A stretch of 43,223 nucleotides of DNA, from the NCBI GenBank assembly GCA_030840645.1, contig JAVEEC010000101.1, forward strand, positions 1-43,223, read 5' to 3'. The stretch is from Frankiaceae bacterium. Lineage in GTDB: Bacteria; Actinomycetota; Actinomycetes; BP-191. The translations under genes and the position numbers were made by a program. This document shows positions 31,408-38,820 of this stretch, piece after piece. Positions within the stretch are counted from its first letter, which is position 1, and each line of letters opens with the position of its first letter. The notes below the pieces were generated by a model that saw only the letters and a list, made by a program, of their open reading frames with translations, did not search any database and was not told the DNA's origin.

Positions 31408-34113
31408 GTGGTAGACGTCGAGACCGCAGCGCCCGTGACAGTCCGGCGACCGCGGAGCGCCCCGCGCCGGCCACCCCGGCTCGGCCGCTTCGGCCGCCCG
31501 CTCGCGGCCGCCACCGTGCTCGCGTTGATCGGCCTCTACCTGGTCGAGCCCGACGGCCGGGCACACGACGTCACGTACCTCGTGGTGACGTTCGGCGCGG
31601 CGGTGCTGGCCTGGATGGGCAGCCGGGGGCACTCCGGTACGGCCCGCCACGCGTGGCGCTGGATCGCGGTCGGGATCGGCGCCTCGGCGACCGGCGACCT
31701 CGTCAGCACGGTCTACCAGTGGCAGCGCGGCGCGGTCCCCGACACCTCCGTCGCCGACGTGTTCTGGCTCGCGTCCTACGTCGCTGTCGTCATCGGCCTG
31801 TTCCGGCTGCTCGCGTCTCAGCGCGACGGCAGCGACCGCGAGGGCGCGCTCGACATGGGCGCCGTCGGCGTCCTCGCCCTGCTCGTCGTCTGGCAGTTCT
31901 CGGTGCAGGCGATCGTGACCGACGCCTCGACCGCGGGCTGGATCCGCGCGGTCTGGGCGGCGTACCCGATCCTCGACGCCGTGCTACTGGCGGTCGTCGT
32001 CCGCACCGTCGTCGCGCGGCGCGCCGGCTGGACGGCCGGAGCCGCGCTCGTGGGCGGCGCGGCCTGCTGGCTCGTCTCCGACTTCGTGTACGTGTTCATC
32101 GCGGCGAACGCCTCCTACGAGGGCTGGAGCCAGTGGCTCGACGTCGGCTGGATGCTCGGCGCGGCGCTGCTGGCCGCGGCGAGCTGGACGCGAGGCCGCA
32201 CGTCTGCCGCCCCGCGCAAGGCACGCAGCCCCGGCCTGAGCCGCATCGCGCTGTCGGTGGTCCCGCTGCTCACGCCCGCGGCCATTGAGGTGTGGACGTT
32301 CCTCCGGGGCAAGGACACCAACGCGATCCCGCTGTTCCTTGCGATGGCCGCGCTCGTCGGGATCACCTACGTCCGCGTCGTCGGGCTGATGCGTGCCGCG
32401 GCACAGGCCCACGCGCTGGTCCAGTCGAGCGAACGCCACTTCCGCGCGCTCGCCGCGAACTCCGCCGATGCCGTCGTCGTCGTCGACGCCGCTGGTCTGA
32501 TCATCGAGGACTCGCCCAGCACCGCGGTGCTGGTGGGCGACGCCGCGCCGGCCCGGCGTGGCGCGAACCTGCTCGACCTCGTGCTGAAGGTCGACGCGGC
32601 CGGCGCCCGCGCGATGGTCGAGCGGGCGCTGGCCGAGCCGGGTGAGGTCATCGAGGACGAGCTGCGCGTCCGGCACGCCGACGGGACCGAGCTCTGGCTC
32701 TCCGTCCGGGTCGTCAACATGACCGGCGACCCCGACGTCGCCGGCCTGGTCGTCAACCTGCAGGACATCACGGCCCGCAAGAACGTCGAGGAGGAGCTCG
32801 CGCACCGCGCGTTCCACGACTCGCTGACCGGCCTCGCGAACCGCGCGCTGTTCCACAACCGCGTGCAGCACGCGATCGACCGCGCGGCCCGGTCCGGCAG
32901 CGACCCGGCCGTGATCTACCTCGACCTCGACGGGTTCAAGCGGGTCAACGACAGCCTCGGGCACAGCGCGGGCGACATCCTGCTCCGCGAGGTCTCGAAC
33001 CGGCTGCGCGACGCGGTCCGTCCCGGCGACACCGTAGGCCGCCTCGGGGGCGACGAGTTCGCGGTGCTGATCGAGGAGAGCGCCCGGCCGACGGCCGACG
33101 CCGAGGTCGTCGCCGAACGCATCATCCGGATGATCGCGACTCCCATCGACGTCGGCAGCGGCGAGGTCACCGTCTCGGCCAGCATCGGCATCGCGACCGG
33201 CGACGCCGACCGTTCGTGCACCGCCCTGCTGCGCAACGCCGACATCGCGATGTACAAGGCGAAGGCGGCCGGCAAGAGCCGGGTCGTGCTGTTCGAGCCG
33301 GAGATGCGGATCGAGGCCGTCGAACGGGTGCGGCTCGAGACCGACCTGGGCAACGCTCTGGAACGCGACGAGCTGTTCCTCGTCTACCAACCGGTCGTCG
33401 ACCTGCAGACCAGCGGGATCGTCGGGTTCGAGGCGCTGCTCCGCTGGCAGCACCCGAGCCTCGGTCTCATCGGGCCCGACCGGTTCATCCCCATCGCCGA
33501 GGAGACCGGGCTCATCGTGCCGATCGGCGCCTGGGTCCTCGCCGAGGCCTGCCGTACCGGCGCCCGCTGGCAGCGCCGCGCGGGCGCGCCGAGGCTGAAC
33601 ATGTCGGTGAACGTCTCGGGCCGCCAGCTCGCGTCGAGCGAGCTGGTCGACCACGTCGCCGAGGCGCTGCGCCGCTCGGGGCTGGACGCCGGATCGCTCG
33701 TGCTCGAGATCACGGAGACGTCGCTCGTCCAGGACCCGGCGACCGCCGCGGCCCGGCTGCGGAACCTGCGGACGCTCGGTGTGCGGCTGGCCGTCGACGA
33801 CTTCGGCACCGGCTACTCGTCGCTGTCCTACCTGCGGCAGTTCCCCGTCGACATCCTCAAGATCGACCGTTCCTTCATCAACACCATCAGCGAGCCCGAC
33901 CAGGTGCCGGCCATCATCCGGGCGCTGCTCGACCTCAGCCGCACCCTCGGCCTGGAGACGGTCGCCGAGGGCATCGAGCTGGAGCTGCAGCGCGACCAGC
34001 TCCGCGACGAGCAGTGCGAGCTCGGCCAGGGCTTCCTCTTCGCCAAGCCGCTCACGGCCGACGAGGCCGAGGCGCTGCTGGGCGGCGTGGACACGACCCT
34101 GCCCGCCGTCTGA
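31408..34113 (+). CDS. Membrane GGDEF-EAL protein (bifunctional c-di-GMP enzyme)
   Basis: 901 residues. About residues 20-330 hold eight to ten hydrophobic spans forming a sensory membrane domain (for example LAAATVLALIGLYLVEP, WRWIAVGIGASATGDLV). A PAS domain follows at about 340-460 (ERHFRALAANSADAVVVVDA to GLVVNLQDITARK). The diguanylate cyclase domain has an intact GGDEF (547-551) preceded by DSLTGLANRALFHNR and a YLDLDGFKRVNDSLGH metal site. The phosphodiesterase domain has EAL (Glu675 in GFEALLRW), LEITET and DDFGTGYSSLSYL, so both activities look possible. Start GTG 31408 lacks a Shine-Dalgarno; GTG 31435 is an alternative. Controls c-di-GMP level in response to an unknown membrane or PAS signal. 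Confidence 0.93.
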   Translation: MVDVETAAPVTVRRPRSAPRRPPRLGRFGRPLAAATVLALIGLYLVEPDGRAHDVTYLVVTFGAAVLAWMGSRGHSGTARHAWRWIAVGIGASATGDLVSTVYQWQRGAVPDTSVADVFWLASYVAVVIGLFRLLASQRDGSDREGALDMGAVGVLALLVVWQFSVQAIVTDASTAGWIRAVWAAYPILDAVLLAVVVRTVVARRAGWTAGAALVGGAACWLVSDFVYVFIAANASYEGWSQWLDVGWMLGAALLAAASWTRGRTSAAPRKARSPGLSRIALSVVPLLTPAAIEVWTFLRGKDTNAIPLFLAMAALVGITYVRVVGLMRAAAQAHALVQSSERHFRALAANSADAVVVVDAAGLIIEDSPSTAVLVGDAAPARRGANLLDLVLKVDAAGARAMVERALAEPGEVIEDELRVRHADGTELWLSVRVVNMTGDPDVAGLVVNLQDITARKNVEEELAHRAFHDSLTGLANRALFHNRVQHAIDRAARSGSDPAVIYLDLDGFKRVNDSLGHSAGDILLREVSNRLRDAVRPGDTVGRLGGDEFAVLIEESARPTADAEVVAERIIRMIATPIDVGSGEVTVSASIGIATGDADRSCTALLRNADIAMYKAKAAGKSRVVLFEPEMRIEAVERVRLETDLGNALERDELFLVYQPVVDLQTSGIVGFEALLRWQHPSLGLIGPDRFIPIAEETGLIVPIGAWVLAEACRTGARWQRRAGAPRLNMSVNVSGRQLASSELVDHVAEALRRSGLDAGSLVLEITETSLVQDPATAAARLRNLRTLGVRLAVDDFGTGYSSLSYLRQFPVDILKIDRSFINTISEPDQVPAIIRALLDLSRTLGLETVAEGIELELQRDQLRDEQCELGQGFLFAKPLTADEAEALLGGVDTTLPAV

Positions 34114-34118
34114 GGCCC

Positions 34119-34138
34119 GCGCGCGTTTCGGCGCGCGC
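34119..34138 (+). terminator. Terminator-like hairpin
   Basis: GCGCGCG (34119-34125) and CGCGCGC (34132-34138) form a 7-bp GC stem with a TTTCGG loop, six bases after the GGDEF-EAL stop codon. Confidence 0.6.
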
Positions 34139-34191
34139 CGCCCGGGCACCGTCTCCGACGATCGTTCCGCGGTCCGAGACGAGGTCCCACG

Positions 34192-34635
34192 GTGGGCTGT
34201 TCCGCCGGCTGCGCAGCCGCGTTGAGCGCGCTGCTCCTCGTGGGCTGTACGCCGACCGCGCGAACCCGCGGACCGTACGAGGCGAAGGCCGTCCGCGCCG
34301 CGGAGTCGGTCCGCTCGTCGGTGGCCTCGGACCTGCTCGTCCTCGCCGCTGTCGCGCGGCGGAACACGACCGCGGCGTACGTCTCCGTCGCGACCAGCCG
34401 GGCGGAGGACGACGCGGCGGCCGCGGCCTCGACGTTCGCGTCCATCCAGCCGCCGGACGACGTGACCACCCGGCTGCGCGGCGGCCTGACCGACCTCCTC
34501 GACGAGGCCGTCTCGGCGCTGGGTGAGACGCGGATCGCCGGCCGCAGGGGCGACCATGCCGCGCTGCTCGCGTCGCGGGACGGGCTCGCCGACGCCGCGC
34601 GGCGACTCGACGCGTTCCTGCGGTCGCACCGGTGA
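34192..34635 (+). CDS. Putative lipoprotein, first gene of the NRAMP-like operon
   Basis: 147 residues starting at GTG 34192 (GAGG about 10 nt upstream). The signal ends in a good lipobox, ALLLVGC, giving a lipid-anchored cysteine near residue 19. The mature chain is almost entirely helical and charged (YEAKAVRAAESVRSSVASDL, DLLDEAVSALGETRIAGRRG, LADAARRLDAFLRSHR), suggestive of a small four-helix bundle. I do not recognise a family. Its TGA overlaps the GTG of the transporter gene (GTGA), so it is translationally coupled and may act as an extracytoplasmic partner of the metal transporter. No metal-binding His or Cys cluster is evident. Confidence 0.7.
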   Translation: MGCSAGCAAALSALLLVGCTPTARTRGPYEAKAVRAAESVRSSVASDLLVLAAVARRNTTAAYVSVATSRAEDDAAAAASTFASIQPPDDVTTRLRGGLTDLLDEAVSALGETRIAGRRGDHAALLASRDGLADAARRLDAFLRSHR

Positions 34636-35861
34636 AGAAGCTGCTCCAGGTATTCCTGGGCGTGCTCACCGCGATCGGTGGCTTCGTCGACATCGGCGAG
34701 CTGGTCACGGGCGCTGCCGTGGGCGCGCGGTTCGGCATGGCGCTGGCCTGGGCGACCGTCCTCGGGCTGTTCGTCATCATGCTGTTCGCCGAGATGGCCG
34801 GCCGGGTCGCGGCCGTGTCCGGGCGCGCCGTCTTCGACCTGGTGAGGGAACGCCTCGGGCCGCGGCTCGGCCTCGCCAACCTCGTCGCGTCGTTCCTCAT
34901 CACGCTCGCGACGGTCGCCGCGGAGATCGGCGGCGTCGCGCTCACGCTGGAGCTCGCGACGAGCATCAACTACCTGCTCTGGGTGCCGGTCGTCGCGGCC
35001 CTCGTCTGGATCGTCGTGTGGAAGGTCAACTTCGACGTCATGGAGAACGTCTTCGGCCTGCTCGGCCTCGCGCTGATCGTGACGGCGGTCGCGGTCTGGC
35101 GGATCGGCCCGGACTGGGGCGGCGTCCTGCACGACATGGCGCACCCGGCGAAGCCCGCGAGCGAGAGCCTGCCGACGTACTGGTACTACGCCATCGCGAT
35201 GTTCGGTGCGGGGGTCATGCCGTACGAGGTGTTCTTCTTCTCGTCCGGCGCGATCGAGGAGCGGTGGACGCCGAAGGACCTCGCGATCGAGCGGACCAAC
35301 GTCTTCCTCGGCTTCCCGCTCGGCTCGCTCGTGACGTTGTCCATCATGCTCGCCGCCGCGCTGGTCCTCGCGCCCCGGCAGATCAGCGTCGACGCGCTGT
35401 ACCAGACCGCGCTGCCCGCCACGCTGACCCTCGGCAAGTGGGCGTTGATCCTCAGCCTGCTCGGCTTCTTCGCGTGCACGTTCGGCGCCGCGCTGGAGAC
35501 GACCCTGTCCTGCGGGTACACGGTCGCGCAGTACTTCGGCTGGTCGTGGGGCAAGTCGGTGCAGCCGAAGGACGACGCGCGGTTCCACGTCACGATCATG
35601 CTGAGCATCGTCGCCGCGACCGCGCTGGTGCTGACGACGTTCGACCCGGTGAAGATCACGGAGTTCGTCGTGGTGCTCTCCGCGGCGGCGCTGCCGCTCA
35701 CCTACCTGCCGGTGCTGATCGTCGCGAACGATCCCGAGTACATGGGCGACAAGACCAACTCCCGGCTCTCGAACGCGCTCGGGTTCGCGTTCCTCGTCGT
35801 CCTCACGCTCGCCTCGCTCGCGACGCTGCCGCTGATGATCGTGACGAAGGCGGGTGGGTGA
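34632..35861 (+). CDS. NRAMP-family (LeuT-fold) divalent-metal-type transporter with atypical motifs
   Basis: 409 residues with about eleven hydrophobic segments, normal for bacterial MntH/NRAMP. The family fold is supported by the order of spans and by conserved neighbourhoods. Both metal-site motifs differ from the canonical ones: the first helix reads GGFVDIGELVTGA with DIGE (residues 20-23) where DPGN is typical, and the sixth helix reads MPYEVFFFSSGA (Met196-Glu199) where MPH is typical. Two extra acidic residues in the site suggest a different ion such as Mg2+, but this is inference. GTG 34632 overlaps the lipoprotein stop and the TGA overlaps the next ATG. Forms a four-gene operon with the lipoprotein and two PRC-barrel-like proteins. 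Confidence 0.85.
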   Translation: MKKLLQVFLGVLTAIGGFVDIGELVTGAAVGARFGMALAWATVLGLFVIMLFAEMAGRVAAVSGRAVFDLVRERLGPRLGLANLVASFLITLATVAAEIGGVALTLELATSINYLLWVPVVAALVWIVVWKVNFDVMENVFGLLGLALIVTAVAVWRIGPDWGGVLHDMAHPAKPASESLPTYWYYAIAMFGAGVMPYEVFFFSSGAIEERWTPKDLAIERTNVFLGFPLGSLVTLSIMLAAALVLAPRQISVDALYQTALPATLTLGKWALILSLLGFFACTFGAALETTLSCGYTVAQYFGWSWGKSVQPKDDARFHVTIMLSIVAATALVLTTFDPVKITEFVVVLSAAALPLTYLPVLIVANDPEYMGDKTNSRLSNALGFAFLVVLTLASLATLPLMIVTKAGG

Positions 35862-36268
35862 TGGCCGAGGCCGGGCGCTCGCTCTGGGCGGCGTTGCACC
35901 TGCTCGACCGCCAGGTCGTGGACCGCGACGGCGTGCCGTGCGCGAAGGTCGACGACCTCGACTTCGTCGAGGCCGAGGAGCCGGGCGGGCTGCCGATCCT
36001 CACCGACATCCTCTGCGGCCAGGCCGCCCTCGCGCACCGCCTGGACCGGCGCCGGTCGCGCGCCGTCGAGCTGCTCCGCCGGGTGATCCGGCCGGTCCCC
36101 GAGCCGGGGCCGGCGCGGATCAGCTTCGGCACGGTCACCGAGATCGGGACCGACGTCACCGTCAGCCTGCGAAGGACCGACCTCGAGGTCTCGGTGGTCG
36201 AGGAGTGGCTCGGCCGGCACGTGCTCTCGCACGTCCCCGGGTCCGGCATCCGGCGGGAGCGGCGATGA
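35861..36268 (+). CDS. PRC-barrel-like protein 1
   Basis: 135 residues, cytoplasmic. The N-terminal portion fits a PRC-barrel beta-fold (LHLLDRQVVDRDGVPCAKVDD, then PILTDILCGQAALAHRL). The rest includes ARISFGTVTEIGTDVTVSLR, a strand-rich region, and EEWLGRHVLSHVPGSG. PRC-barrels are small adaptor domains in RNA processing, photosynthetic reaction centres and some transport systems. The ATG at 35861 overlaps the transporter stop (TGATG). The gene end overlaps the second PRC-like gene by four bases. A role as a cytoplasmic regulator or coupling subunit of the transporter is plausible from the operon structure only. Confidence 0.72.
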   Translation: MAEAGRSLWAALHLLDRQVVDRDGVPCAKVDDLDFVEAEEPGGLPILTDILCGQAALAHRLDRRRSRAVELLRRVIRPVPEPGPARISFGTVTEIGTDVTVSLRRTDLEVSVVEEWLGRHVLSHVPGSGIRRERR

Positions 36269-36636
36269 GGCTCAGCGACCTGCTCGAACGCCCCGTCGTC
36301 GACCAGCACGGCCGGTGCTGGGGCCAGGTCCACGACGCGTACGTCGTGGAGGACGGGCCGTTGCTCGCGTCCGGCCTCGCGGCGTTCCGCCTGCACGGGC
36401 TGGTCGCGGGGCGCGGCTCGTTCGCGACCAGGCTCGGGTACGCCGGGCGGCACGGGTACCGCCGGTCGGCCGAGACCCGCGGCCCGCTGCCGATCAGGGC
36501 GTTCGTCCGCTGGCTGCACCGCAACGCCGTCTACGTGCCGTGGCCCGACGTCCGCGCGGTCGAGGTCGACCGGGTCGTCGTGCACGCGCCGCCCGAGGGG
36601 TTCAGCGGCTCGTCGTCACCGGCGTCGCGGCCCTGA
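36265..36636 (+). CDS. PRC-barrel-like protein 2
   Basis: 123 residues. The opening LSDLLERPVVDQHGRCWGQV repeats the pattern of the previous gene (L..RxVVDxxG...G.V), indicating a second PRC-barrel-type domain. It continues with AFRLHGLVAGRGSFATRLGY and a C-terminal NAVYVPWPDVRAVEVDRVVV strand pair. Its ATG overlaps the preceding TGA (ATGA). The 3' end overlaps the convergent osmC gene by 35 bp (36602-36636), so the two transcripts are complementary there. It closes the lipoprotein-transporter-PRC-PRC operon. Confidence 0.7.
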   Translation: MRLSDLLERPVVDQHGRCWGQVHDAYVVEDGPLLASGLAAFRLHGLVAGRGSFATRLGYAGRHGYRRSAETRGPLPIRAFVRWLHRNAVYVPWPDVRAVEVDRVVVHAPPEGFSGSSSPASRP

Positions 36637-37099
36637 CCGTCTGCAGCACGACGCAGTACCGCTCGGTCAGCTCGAGCAGCTTCGCCACCGTCGCGTCGTC
36701 CGCGCCGGTGTCCAGGTCGAACGCCACCCGTACCTCGCGGAAGCCGACCGGGGCGTCCCTGCTGACGCCGAGCGTCCCGCGGAAGTCGATCTCGCCTTCG
36801 GCGTGCACGGTCGCCGACCGCAGCTCGACGCCGAGCGCCGTGGCGACCGCGGCCAACGTCACCCCCGCGCAGGCGACCAGCGCCTCGAGCAGCATGTCGC
36901 CGGAGCAGAGCGACGACCCGTCGCCGCCGGTCGCCGGGTGCAGCCCCGCCGCCGCGATCGCGCGGCCGGTGTCCACCGTGCAGGTCAGGCCCGCGCCGAC
37001 CGCGCCGGACGCCCGCAACGTCACGACCGCGGTCGCCGGGTCCTCGCGGTACGCGTCCTTCAGCGGCCGCTGCACCGCGCGCAGCGTGTCGGCGTCCAT
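36602..37099 (-). CDS. OsmC/Ohr-family peroxide-reductase-like protein
   Basis: 165 residues. The ATG at 37099 has AGGAG 6 nt upstream. The family pattern is clear: a central helix with the first conserved cysteine (GDMLLEALVACAGVTLAAVA) and a second conserved cysteine in ELTERYCVVLQTV, the pair that reduces organic hydroperoxides. Beta-strand segments TVHAEGEIDFRGTLGV and FREVRVAFDLDTGA are typical. It resembles the OsmC branch more than Ohr. Follows the 209-aa membrane protein gene by 14 nt on the same strand, so they are likely co-transcribed. Convergent with and overlapping the second PRC-barrel-like gene. Confidence 0.88.
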   Translation of the reverse strand: MDADTLRAVQRPLKDAYREDPATAVVTLRASGAVGAGLTCTVDTGRAIAAAGLHPATGGDGSSLCSGDMLLEALVACAGVTLAAVATALGVELRSATVHAEGEIDFRGTLGVSRDAPVGFREVRVAFDLDTGADDATVAKLLELTERYCVVLQTVRAATPVTTSR

Positions 37100-37113
37100 G
37101 CGTTCTCCTGTCG

Positions 37114-37743
37114 TCACCGCGGGTCGGGCCGGTCGATGTTCCAGTGCCGTGCCACCGACGCGAGCCACCCGCCGTCGGTGTGGGGGAGCAGCACGAAGCG
37201 GCTGACGGTCCGCTGGCCGCCCTCGTGGTCGCCGTAGAGCAGGTCGACCGTCAACGGGCGCCGCGCGTCGATCGCCTCGCGGGCGTCGGCGAAGAGCGGG
37301 TCGGCCCTGTCGCGCAACGCCCCCTGCCAGAACCCGAGCCCGCCCGCGGGCACGTAGATGTCGCGCGTCAGCCGCCGGTACCCGTCCGGCGAGGGCCGCG
37401 ACACGTCACCGGTGAGGCGTTCGCCGTGCAGGTCCCAGCGGTCGAGGACCGCGAGCCCGCTGCCGACGTTGCGCAGCGCGATGGCCAGGTAGATCGCGTC
37501 GTCCGTGACCTCGGCGACCGCGCGGCCGCCCGGCACCTTGACCCAGTGGTCGTCGACGAAGCCGATCTTCTCCGGCGGGTCCTGCAGCGCCGAGGGCACC
37601 AGCACCGGCCGGATGCCCGCGAGCAGCGCGCGTTCGGTCACGCGGGCGGAACGGTTCGCGGACCGCACCGCCGCGAACGTCGCGACCGCGAGCACCAGCG
37701 TGCCGCCCGCGGTCGCGAGCGACGCGATCGTCGTCCACTCCAT
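37114..37743 (-). CDS. Single-span membrane protein of unknown function (209 aa)
   Basis: An N-terminal transmembrane helix (IASLATAGGTLVLAVATFAA, about residues 5-25) precedes a roughly 180-residue domain predicted to face the cytoplasm, given the basic RSANRSARVTERALL after the span. The domain has a conserved-looking IRPVLVPSAL segment and a strand YLAIALRNVGSGLAVLDRWD, then LTVDLLYGDHEGGQRTVSRF, a pattern seen in many uncharacterised actinobacterial membrane proteins. ATG 37743 has no Shine-Dalgarno, but TACGAT lies 6 nt upstream on the coding strand, consistent with a leaderless transcript. Upstream partner of osmC. Function unknown. Confidence 0.7.
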   Translation of the reverse strand: MEWTTIASLATAGGTLVLAVATFAAVRSANRSARVTERALLAGIRPVLVPSALQDPPEKIGFVDDHWVKVPGGRAVAEVTDDAIYLAIALRNVGSGLAVLDRWDLHGERLTGDVSRPSPDGYRRLTRDIYVPAGGLGFWQGALRDRADPLFADAREAIDARRPLTVDLLYGDHEGGQRTVSRFVLLPHTDGGWLASVARHWNIDRPDPR

Positions 37744-37839
37744 CCGGCGATCGTACGGACGTGCGGTCCGCAGGGCGATGATGGGGCCGGCGCCGCGCGG
37801 AAGGCGGCCGACCCACGACCAAGTGAAGGGGACGCTCCG

Positions 37840-38136
37840 ATGTCAGAAGCCCTGCTGTACGAGTTCAACGGCGTGACCGTCGAGCAGTACAACGCCGTCA
37901 ACGCGGCGCTCGGGCTCGACCCGACGACAGGTGCGGGGGACTGGCCCGCAGGACTGCTGAGCCACACCGGCGCCGGCAACGATGCCGGGGGCGTCGTGGT
38001 GTTCGAGGTGTGGGACGCGCGGGCGTCCTACGACGCGTTCATGACCGACCGCCTGGGACCGGCGCTCGGCCAGGCGGGCGTGCCGGAGCCGGCCAGGGTC
38101 GAGTGGTTCTCCGTGTGGGGCCAGTACACCCGCTGA
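37840..38136 (+). CDS. Small ABM-like (dimeric alpha/beta-barrel) protein
   Basis: 98 residues; ATG 37840 with AAGGGGA 7 nt upstream. The pattern LLYEFNGVTVEQYNAVNAAL, then GGVVVFEVWDARASYDAFMT and VEWFSVWGQYTR, fits a ferredoxin-like dimeric alpha/beta-barrel of the antibiotic-biosynthesis-monooxygenase type. Many such proteins are of unknown substrate, so an enzymatic role cannot be assigned. A short hairpin follows, then a fragment of the dispersed repeat and the convergent tRNA gene. Divergent from the 209-aa membrane protein. Confidence 0.75.
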   Translation: MSEALLYEFNGVTVEQYNAVNAALGLDPTTGAGDWPAGLLSHTGAGNDAGGVVVFEVWDARASYDAFMTDRLGPALGQAGVPEPARVEWFSVWGQYTR

Positions 38137-38140
38137 CCCT

Positions 38141-38157
38141 GGGCTCGCCGCGAGCCC
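38141..38157 (+). terminator. Short terminator hairpin
   Basis: GGGCTC (38141-38146) and GAGCCC (38152-38157) flank a GCCGC loop just after the 98-aa gene. No U-run follows. Confidence 0.5.
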
Positions 38158-38162
38158 GGTGC

Positions 38163-38180
38163 GGTGATCTTCACACAACG
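38163..38180. repeat. Fragment of the dispersed 50-bp repeat
   Basis: The 18 bases match 4620-4637 (one end of copy A) at 17 of 18 positions; the single change is G to C inside the inverted terminus. The other half of the element is not present. It lies between the convergent 98-aa gene and tRNA-Arg. Confidence 0.5.
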
Positions 38181-38220
38181 CATCGGGGCGGCGGGTGGCG
38201 AGCACGAAGCGCTCGGAGTG

Positions 38221-38292
38221 TGCCCCCGGCAGGATTCGAACCTGCGCCACCGCCTCCGGAGGGCGGTGCTCTATCCCCTGAGCTACGGGGGC
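38221..38292 (-). tRNA. tRNA-Arg, anticodon CCG
   Basis: Read on the minus strand: acceptor GCCCCCG pairs with CGGGGGC plus discriminator A, D-arm GCTC...GAGC, anticodon stem CCGCC/GGCGG around loop CTCCGGA (anticodon CCG, reading codon CGG), and T-arm CAGGTTCGAATCCTG. CCA is not encoded (CAC follows). The arginyl-tRNA synthetase gene begins 4.5 kb away. Confidence 0.95.
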
Positions 38293-38353
38293 CCGGGTCG
38301 GGGCGATGCTACCCGACCGTTGGTACGGTGCGCCTGGGGGCGAAGGAGGCACG

Positions 38354-38740
38354 GTGGCGGGCGAACGGGTCCTGATCGTCGACGACGACGCCGTGATCCG
38401 GCAGCTGATCTGCGTCAACCTCGAGCTCGAGGGCTTCGAGGTGCACACCGCCGAGGACGGCGAGGACGCGCTGGCGAAGGTCCGTTCCGTCGACCCGGCC
38501 GTCATCACGCTGGACATCATGATGCCGCGCCTGGACGGCTGGGAGACCGCCGCCAGGCTGCGCAACGACGCCGACACGGCCCACATCAAGGTGATCCTGC
38601 TCAGCGCCCGGGCGCAGGAGGCGGACCTGCGCCGGGGGCAGGGGATCGGCGTCGACGCGTACCTCACCAAGCCGTTCGACCCGGACGACCTGGTGGCGGC
38701 CGTGCAACGCCTCGCGGCCGAGGCGTCGGCCCAGGCCTGA
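38354..38740 (+). CDS. Single-domain response regulator (CheY-like receiver)
   Basis: 128 residues made only of a receiver domain. The acidic pocket is VDDD (residues 9-12), the phosphoacceptor is Asp54 in VITLDIMMPRLDGWE, the switch Ser lies in VILLSARAQ and the conserved Lys in YLTKPFDPDDL. There is no output domain. GTG 38354 is preceded by AAGGAGG. No histidine kinase is adjacent, so it is an orphan. It may act by protein interaction or relay phosphate to an unlinked partner. It starts 61 nt from the 5' end of the divergent tRNA gene. Confidence 0.92.
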   Translation: MAGERVLIVDDDAVIRQLICVNLELEGFEVHTAEDGEDALAKVRSVDPAVITLDIMMPRLDGWETAARLRNDADTAHIKVILLSARAQEADLRRGQGIGVDAYLTKPFDPDDLVAAVQRLAAEASAQA

Positions 38741-38820
38741 GCGGGGCGCAGGCAGGAACGGGCCCGCCTCGCGACGAAGGGGACAAAAGGCACGTCCCGA
38801 ACCGTCGGAGGCACCGAACC

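Noticed and set aside
31984..34629. 881-codon leftward frame under the GGDEF-EAL gene
   Set aside because: The forward protein has intact GGDEF and EAL motifs; the reverse product is low-complexity shadow sequence.
38163..38292. tRNA-Arg plus adjacent repeat fragment as an integration site for a mobile element
   Set aside because: No integrase, no duplicated tRNA 3' end and no foreign base composition nearby; the fragment matches the dispersed 50-bp repeat instead.
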